DNA of 64,000 bases from Camarhynchus parvulus (Eukaryota; Chordata; Aves; Passeriformes; Thraupidae): the NCBI RefSeq assembly GCF_901933205.1, contig NC_044584.1, positions 15,727,001 through 15,791,000 on the forward strand. The letters are read 5' to 3'. The translations under genes and the position numbers were made by a program. Numbering within the stretch: the stretch's first letter is position 1; the number at the start of each line of letters is the position of its first letter. The notes beneath the pieces are model-generated. The model ran no database searches, was not told the origin of the DNA, and saw only the letters and a list, made by a program, of their open reading frames with translations. Shown here one piece after another: positions 58,401 through 64,000 of the stretch.

Positions 58401-61400
58401 CAGAGCTAAACTCAGGAGGAAGAAAAGCAAGATCTCCTTGCATCTGTTTAAAGAATTTGAGATGCTAGTGAGATGCAAATAGGAAAAGGAAAATTATCAG
58501 TATTTCTTAATTTTCATTCTTAATTATTTCTTGATTTCTTAGAGGTACTTCCAACAGAATACAGTTCTCTTCATCCACATTAAATAGAAAAAAATAAAAA
58601 AGGTCAAATTCAAATACAACCATTGTAGATAAATTCCTTTTTGTGTTCAGTGGAATGGAACAACTCTGTTGCAACAGAAACCTAAATTTGATTTGTTTAT
58701 CCCAGCAAAGCAATCTGTGAATATGGAAGAAAACAGTAGGAGGAAGAGACTAAGCTAAGGACAATCCTGACACTCTAAAAATCCAGAAAAACCTAGCTAT
58801 AAATAAATTTAGGCTGAACATATTTTTCCAAGTTTGGTTTGTTTTTTTTTAAAGTATTTTGGTCTTGTCTAGTGAGGGTCTAGAACAGCCTTACAAATCC
58901 ACAGCAACAAAAAAGGGTGGCTTACAACAGAATATGATGCAAATAGCAGTGGTAGTGTGAACTCAGCAGCTTCCAGGAGGACACTTCCAGCCCTTTGCAA
59001 GCACTATAAGCATTCCAGAATAACACAAACATCAAATGTCTGAGAAGCTTTGCTATTTCCTACAGTGCAGATAGCAATACACAAAAAACAAACGTTGGAA
59101 ACAAACCATAATTACCTGTTTTAATGCAAGGGCGCTTTGCTTGCCTCACTACAACAACATGCTTCTAAATGTCTAGGTGTGGAGCAATCCAGATGCAAGC
59201 TCTGCCCTGGTGGATGGGCTCTGAGGTGATGTCCCATGTGTGCACCAGCTACCTAAGGTCTCACAAACCTCTGTGCATCAAAACCACAGAGGCACAACAG
59301 AGCTTTACTCGCGTCTCTGCCCTGTGCCAGGCTCAGAGCTTCTGCCAACGCCTCTACATCAGCTCAACACATTGCCTCTCCCTCCCAGCCACACAAAAAG
59401 GAAATTTCACTTGAGTTTTGCAGTTGGCCGTTAGTTAGTGTCCATGGTCATTCCTGTTCTGATGTCCTGGTCATCCACATTCTGGAATGTGTTGAATAAA
59501 TGAAATTTGACCACTAAGAGTGCTGAGGACTGAGAGAAGGAGCCAGAAGAGTATTGGTAAAGCTGAGAGTTCTGCTTCACCTCAGCATGATTAAGGTCAA
59601 ACATGGACCTAAACACTTCTGGGAGGACAAAGCCAGAATGGACATGCACATCAAGCACCTCTCTGGTGTCCCTGGTGGTGCCAGCACCCACTGCTGCAGG
59701 GCTCCTCCTCCCTGCAAAAAAATTCACTCTGTGTGTGGGTGCAAAAGGGGACATCATCTATTTTAAACAACTACACAGCTTTCATTTCCATTGCATTCTA
59801 GAAAATTATAATGCTGTTAGGAAAATATAAAATGACATGTTGAGCCATTTTCAGTGTGCTCATAGAGGGTATGCTACTTTAGCTGATCCCAAGGCATAGT
59901 TGGCTTTGGTTTCTTTCATTAAAAATTGTAATGGATTTTCTGAAACTAAAAATTGATTTCAGCAATGAGAGAGGAAGAATGAGCAAGAAAAACACTTGAA
60001 CACTAGCTTTAGATGTAAAATGTATATACACAAATAAAATGCACAATCTTATTTGTTTAAACTGTGCAGAATTTTGCAAAAGGTAGGTTTTATTAATGAA
60101 AAGCTGCTTTTAAAGGTGAAAAGCATAGGTTAAGCAAGGCAGGATAGGAGTAGGTGGTCACAAAATTCATATGTATTTCAGGCCCAGCAATCTAATACCA
60201 AAATCTCATGTTTTAGCACAGAACTGAAGTACTGACAGGAGTGCTCTAATAGCAGTTTCATTGAAGGTTTGCTAAGAAGTTATTTAAATGGGAAGGAAAT
60301 GGAGACTGCTGTACAGTACAGATGCACAGATATAGAAATAAAACTAGAAGTATGCCTGAAAAGTGGACTACACATTCAGGAAGAACCAGAAAAATGAAAA
60401 TGGTGCAAGAAAGATCAGAGTTTTGATTCCACCTGCATATAAGATGTAAACGGCACATTAGACAATGACCAAAATACTTCCTCAGGCAAAAGCAGATGCC
60501 TAAGTACAAGGTGGGAAAAAAAAAAGAAAAGAAAAAAAGACTTCAGCAACTTCCCTGGGGCCACAATGCCTGGAAAAGGCAGATCCCTGCAATGCAGTCA
60601 TCAGCCAATCAATGATGTATGCTCTAATCAGATTCTGACAGAAGTAATCTATTTAGACCATCTTTCTGCCAAATAATTAATTCTTCTTAATGCCTGTATC
60701 TAGTTCAAAATACCACCAACAACAGTTCTTCCAAATGCTGCACAACACCAATGAACTTCAAATAATTTCTGCTTCCTTCCTACACTGGCCTAACTTTCCT
60801 GTCTCTCAGACCATAAATAATTCAGGTACCACTTTGGCACCCTCTTCAGAGCTTATGCTATGTCATATTTGAATCTTTTAAGTTCAAATCTCCCATTTCT
60901 GACCACCTTTCCCATTGTCCACATGCTTACCATTTTCTCTTTAAGGTTTCTCAAAGGTTTTCTGGTACAAGAAACCCCAAAACTGAAAGGACAAATTGGT
61001 TTCCCAGTCTCCTGATAATTTCCCTCATCCACAGCAACTTTAGATTATTGTCTCTAAAAAAGGATTACCAGCCACCAGCAGCACAGATGCTTTGAAAGAG
61101 AAGGTGAGCTGCTGTTGATTAGCATTGCCCGTGGTGATCTGGCATTAAAGGAAATACTGATAGGCAGAGAAAGCTGTCCTGCACATCTCCCCCGCCCTCC
61201 CCAGCACAGCTGCTGCATTTGTCTTCCAAAGACTATTTCCACCTTCCTGCAAAAGCCATTTAGGGCCAAAGGCTCTTCAAGTGCACCAGGAGCACCATCC
61301 AGGCTTGCCCCATCCTCAGCTGCTCCCTGTTCTCTCTCCTCTGCATGAAGAACGTGTAGGAGCTGCTCATGCCAGGTACCAATCCCCTGCCAGCTCCCCT

Positions 61401-61922
61401 CACACAGAACAGCAGAGCCAAAACACAGCAAGGATTTTTACTGACTCCTAAAGCAGAAAATGCCACCTATACAAATCTGGTATCTGCTGGGCTCATACTG
61501 GTAACCAGCACAGCAGATGTCATCAGAGTTGTTTGAGTTCATTAAGCATCTCAGTCCACACTAGAGAATAGGGCAAGGATATAGAAGCTTTAAAAGTGGG
61601 AGAAACCACCTTTTTCAAGCATGTGAGATACAGCTTATTTAGAATTAACACATTTTTCTTCTGAAGTTAAAGTTTCCATTGAAAAATTACATTTGCACCT
61701 AACAATTACATTAGCTCCTGCGAGCACATTTAAATCTAGCAGCACGTCAAGATGAACCCAGTTGATTCTTCAGCCAGAAAACAACAATGCTTCAGTTGCA
61801 CTGAAGTTGAAATTTTAGCCTCTTTCTTCTAAATATACAATGATAATGAGTCTGGAGATTTCAAAGATAAATAAAGAGTTCCAGTCCTGCCAAATACAAG
61901 AGCTTCACACAGAAGCAAAAAT
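58401..61922. other. Non-coding sequence with unsupported open frames
   Basis: The minus frame at 59431-59757 (108 codons) has mixed, non-repetitive composition but no recognisable domain; shorter plus frames overlap it. A stretch at about 60590-60670 has AATCAATGATG and CTAATCAGATTCTGACAG words that look like TALE/HOX sites. A GC-richer patch at 61090-61400 has open frames on both strands up to 125 codons with no family resemblance. No mobile element is seen. Confidence 0.45.
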
Positions 61923-62556
61923 TTGGGAAAGATGTTTGGGAAATTGTTTGTAGCCCTAGAGAAATTAAGGCTGTTGCCCTGTAGGCCAATTGGCCTAGCA
62001 ACACTTGAAGTGCAATATTTCAGTAGATGCCGGTTTCTGAGTACACAGCCATTCCTTTCCCTCTGGTTTCACCTTCCTTTCTTATTATCAGTGCTGTGGG
62101 CTGAGCCATGGGCTGTTGCAGTATTTCTCTGGCTAAAGAATGGCCTGTTTGCTTTGCATTTCTTTTGGAGTGCTCCCATCAAGATCACTACTTTCTCTAC
62201 CTGCACTGCCCCAAAACACATCCTTTTATTACCTTTATCCAGCACTTGTCATCCCCTTCAAGGGCTCACTTCAGCCTGTTCCTATCCAAGCTATTATTGC
62301 CAACAACTCAAAGATGAATATCCTTTGTCTTTCCTTGGATATTGTGCTCCTTTACCTCCGAACCAAACTCCAAATGGCATTGATGCTTTCTCCTGAAATT
62401 GCCTGCTCCCAGCTAAGACCCTCTCTGAACACCTATGAACATTCTCTTTCAGCCCATAAAGCCTCCTCTTGTCACACAAAAACACAGACTGGGGGTGAAC
62501 TGACTGTCCAGTGCCATGGTGACCAATATCCCTGTTCCTATCCAGGTCAACTCTAA
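61923..62556. other. Pyrimidine-rich stretch with long open frames
   Basis: Two overlapping plus frames of 157 (61923-62396) and 138 (62140-62556) codons occur in different phases. Neither has a domain; both are rich in Leu, Phe, Ser and Pro because the plus strand is CT-rich and poor in stop codons. I take them as chance frames rather than a gene. Confidence 0.45.
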
Positions 62557-64000
62557 TTTGTATCCATCTCTGAATGTAAATTCCTTAAAAAGAATTGAAT
62601 CAGGTACAAGGAGATCACCACAATGACAGCAATATAAAAGAACACACGCACTTAAAAGATACACATCTACTTAGCTTCACTTTTTCTAGAGCTCTTAAAG
62701 GCAAGGCTTGCCCTCTTCTAAGTCTTGGAAACCTTCACTCCCTGCTTAGACTGGATTGCTGCAAGATCAGAACTTGTGCCCTGACAGAGGGAGAGTGATT
62801 TACCCTTCAGTGAGTCACAGGACACCTTCACTTACATAGGTGATAAATGTATGCTAGAGAGAAGCAGCAGGTTAAAACTGGAGTTAAGGGATCCCTCTGT
62901 GCCTGGACTTGCCTTGGGCTACCACAGAAACGTAAGGACCTGTCAGCAGCTCTACATATCAAGGCACAAAAGCCAAGAACAATCTCTGAACAGATACTCG
63001 CTGAAAAAAACAATCAAATAGCTATAGGTGTCTTTTAACCTAGCTGCACTATCATATCAGTTAGAAAGATTCTGGATCACCATCACATTATTATGCCAGC
63101 ATTTGTGTCAAAATTAAAGCAGGGTGGATCTGAAAACTTCAGTTATTCAATGTGCTGTGCTCTGCACTAGGAAAAAAAAATTACATTGGACTGCAAGGTG
63201 CCACACAGAAAGACTAGAAAAGCTCCTAAAGCTACAAAAAGTGGTGGAGCACACCTCCACAGGCCTGCACAACAATGTCTGTGAAGGAAGCTTCTCTGTG
63301 TGCCTCCTGGATCACTCAGAAAAGTTAGCTGCAGACCTGTAGGAAAATACTGCTGCTTTAAGTACCAAGAGTTGATTTTGACACGCAGACATCACAACTT
63401 ATTCACAGCGCTGAAGATGTGTTACAAAGTTCTGCACTTGGTTTCTTCTGCCTTAGTGAGCACTGCATTGTTTTCCTTCTCTTGCAGAGAGTTCCGTGCT
63501 GGCTTTTGTTACATAACTCTTATCAGCTGGATAGCTGCACCAAATCACTTGAATTTTCCCTGTTGGCCCTTTTGAGAACACACTCTCTCCCATCTCCAGG
63601 CTACTTCAGATATCTTTCTCTACTCTGCTCTTGAGATTATCTGCATTTTCTAAACCAGCTGAGATCAGCCTCCAATCCATGAGAAGTTAAGCAGCTTAGA
63701 AAATTTTATATGAAACATAGAACACTTTCAAGATCTCATGCTTGTTTGATATCGTGCGGTTACACAGACTAACTACTGAAAATTATGTACACCTTCCACA
63801 AATGATAAGCAGTATCATATCTTTATTAAAGTCTCAGGTTGTATGCATACTTATTTCACAAAATATGTAGTAGAATCATACGTGCATATATCTTCCTTAA
63901 TATCTTTCATTTATTCTTCTCCTTTGTGTGCTGAATACAGGATGACTAAGAAATACGTATTTTTGCATTTTTGTATACAAATACAAAATATTTTTGTATT
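62557..64000. other. Non-coding sequence to the window end
   Basis: Short frames on both strands overlap and have no support. A TTTTCCTTCTCTTGCAGAG word near 63472-63490 resembles a splice acceptor, but the frame after it (to 63575) has no recognisable product. The last 200 bases are AT-rich. Confidence 0.45.

Noticed and set aside
61923..62396. 157-codon plus-strand frame, the longest in the window
   Set aside because: CT-rich sequence poor in stops; no domain, another long frame overlaps in a different phase, and one frame of this length is roughly what chance gives in 64 kb.

Overview
The window looks like a non-coding stretch of a sauropsid, most probably a songbird, nuclear genome. The AT-rich single-copy sequence is punctuated by several copies of the chicken-repeat LINE CR1, recognisable by the conserved 3' end (GGTCTTTTCCAA followed by ATTCTATG-like octamers). 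It also holds three solitary long terminal repeats (LTRs) of endogenous retroviruses of the kind common in passerine genomes. Species and chromosome cannot be read from the sequence. I found no convincing protein-coding exon, tRNA, rRNA, CRISPR array or other prokaryotic feature. The open frames present are short, start anywhere, lack recognisable domains, and several lie inside repeats. The window is therefore either an intergenic desert or the inside of one or more very large introns.

Layout. 1-3.3 kb: AT-rich unique sequence. 3.33-4.14 kb: a GC-richer block split by a minus-strand solo LTR (3553-3970) with a GGAGGG repeat at both sides. 4.1-9.1 kb: unique sequence with a small CpG-dense spot near 7.96-8.05 kb. 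9.08-9.44 kb: a stretch with the texture of a conserved non-coding element. 9.71 and 13.70 kb: two copies of a ~90-bp segment. 14.4 kb: AT-rich low-complexity DNA. 19.98 kb: a 36-bp tandem duplication. 21.55-21.65 kb: a long near-perfect palindrome. 22.5 kb: a minus-strand CR1 3' end. 25.76 and 31.49 kb: two copies of a 57-bp segment. 27.64-28.08 kb: a plus-strand solo LTR with a TATA box and polyadenylation signal. 31.1, 34.8, 40.3 and 52.9 kb: GC-richer islands of unknown origin. 35.5, 37.8-38.2, 44.5 and 47.5 kb: further enhancer-like non-coding candidates. 38.38 and 39.80 kb: a 56-bp inverted repeat pair flanking a minus-strand CR1 (38.95 kb). 49.70-51.23 kb: a ~1.15-kb CR1 split by a plus-strand solo LTR (50017-50399), a clear nested insertion. 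54.6-55.1 and 57.3-57.7 kb: enhancer-like candidates. 58.2 kb: a very decayed CR1. 59-64 kb: unique sequence with unconvincing open frames.

There is no gene set acting together here. What can be read is repeat history: old CR1 copies first, an LTR landing inside one of them, two other LTRs reduced to solo form, and at least three short (56-91 bp) segments each present twice within 1.4-5.7 kb at high identity, matching no repeat family I recognise. Those local duplications and the palindrome are the most unusual structures seen. Conserved-element calls rest on sequence texture only (homeodomain/POU-like motifs, isolated CpGs in AT-rich DNA) and need a cross-species alignment.
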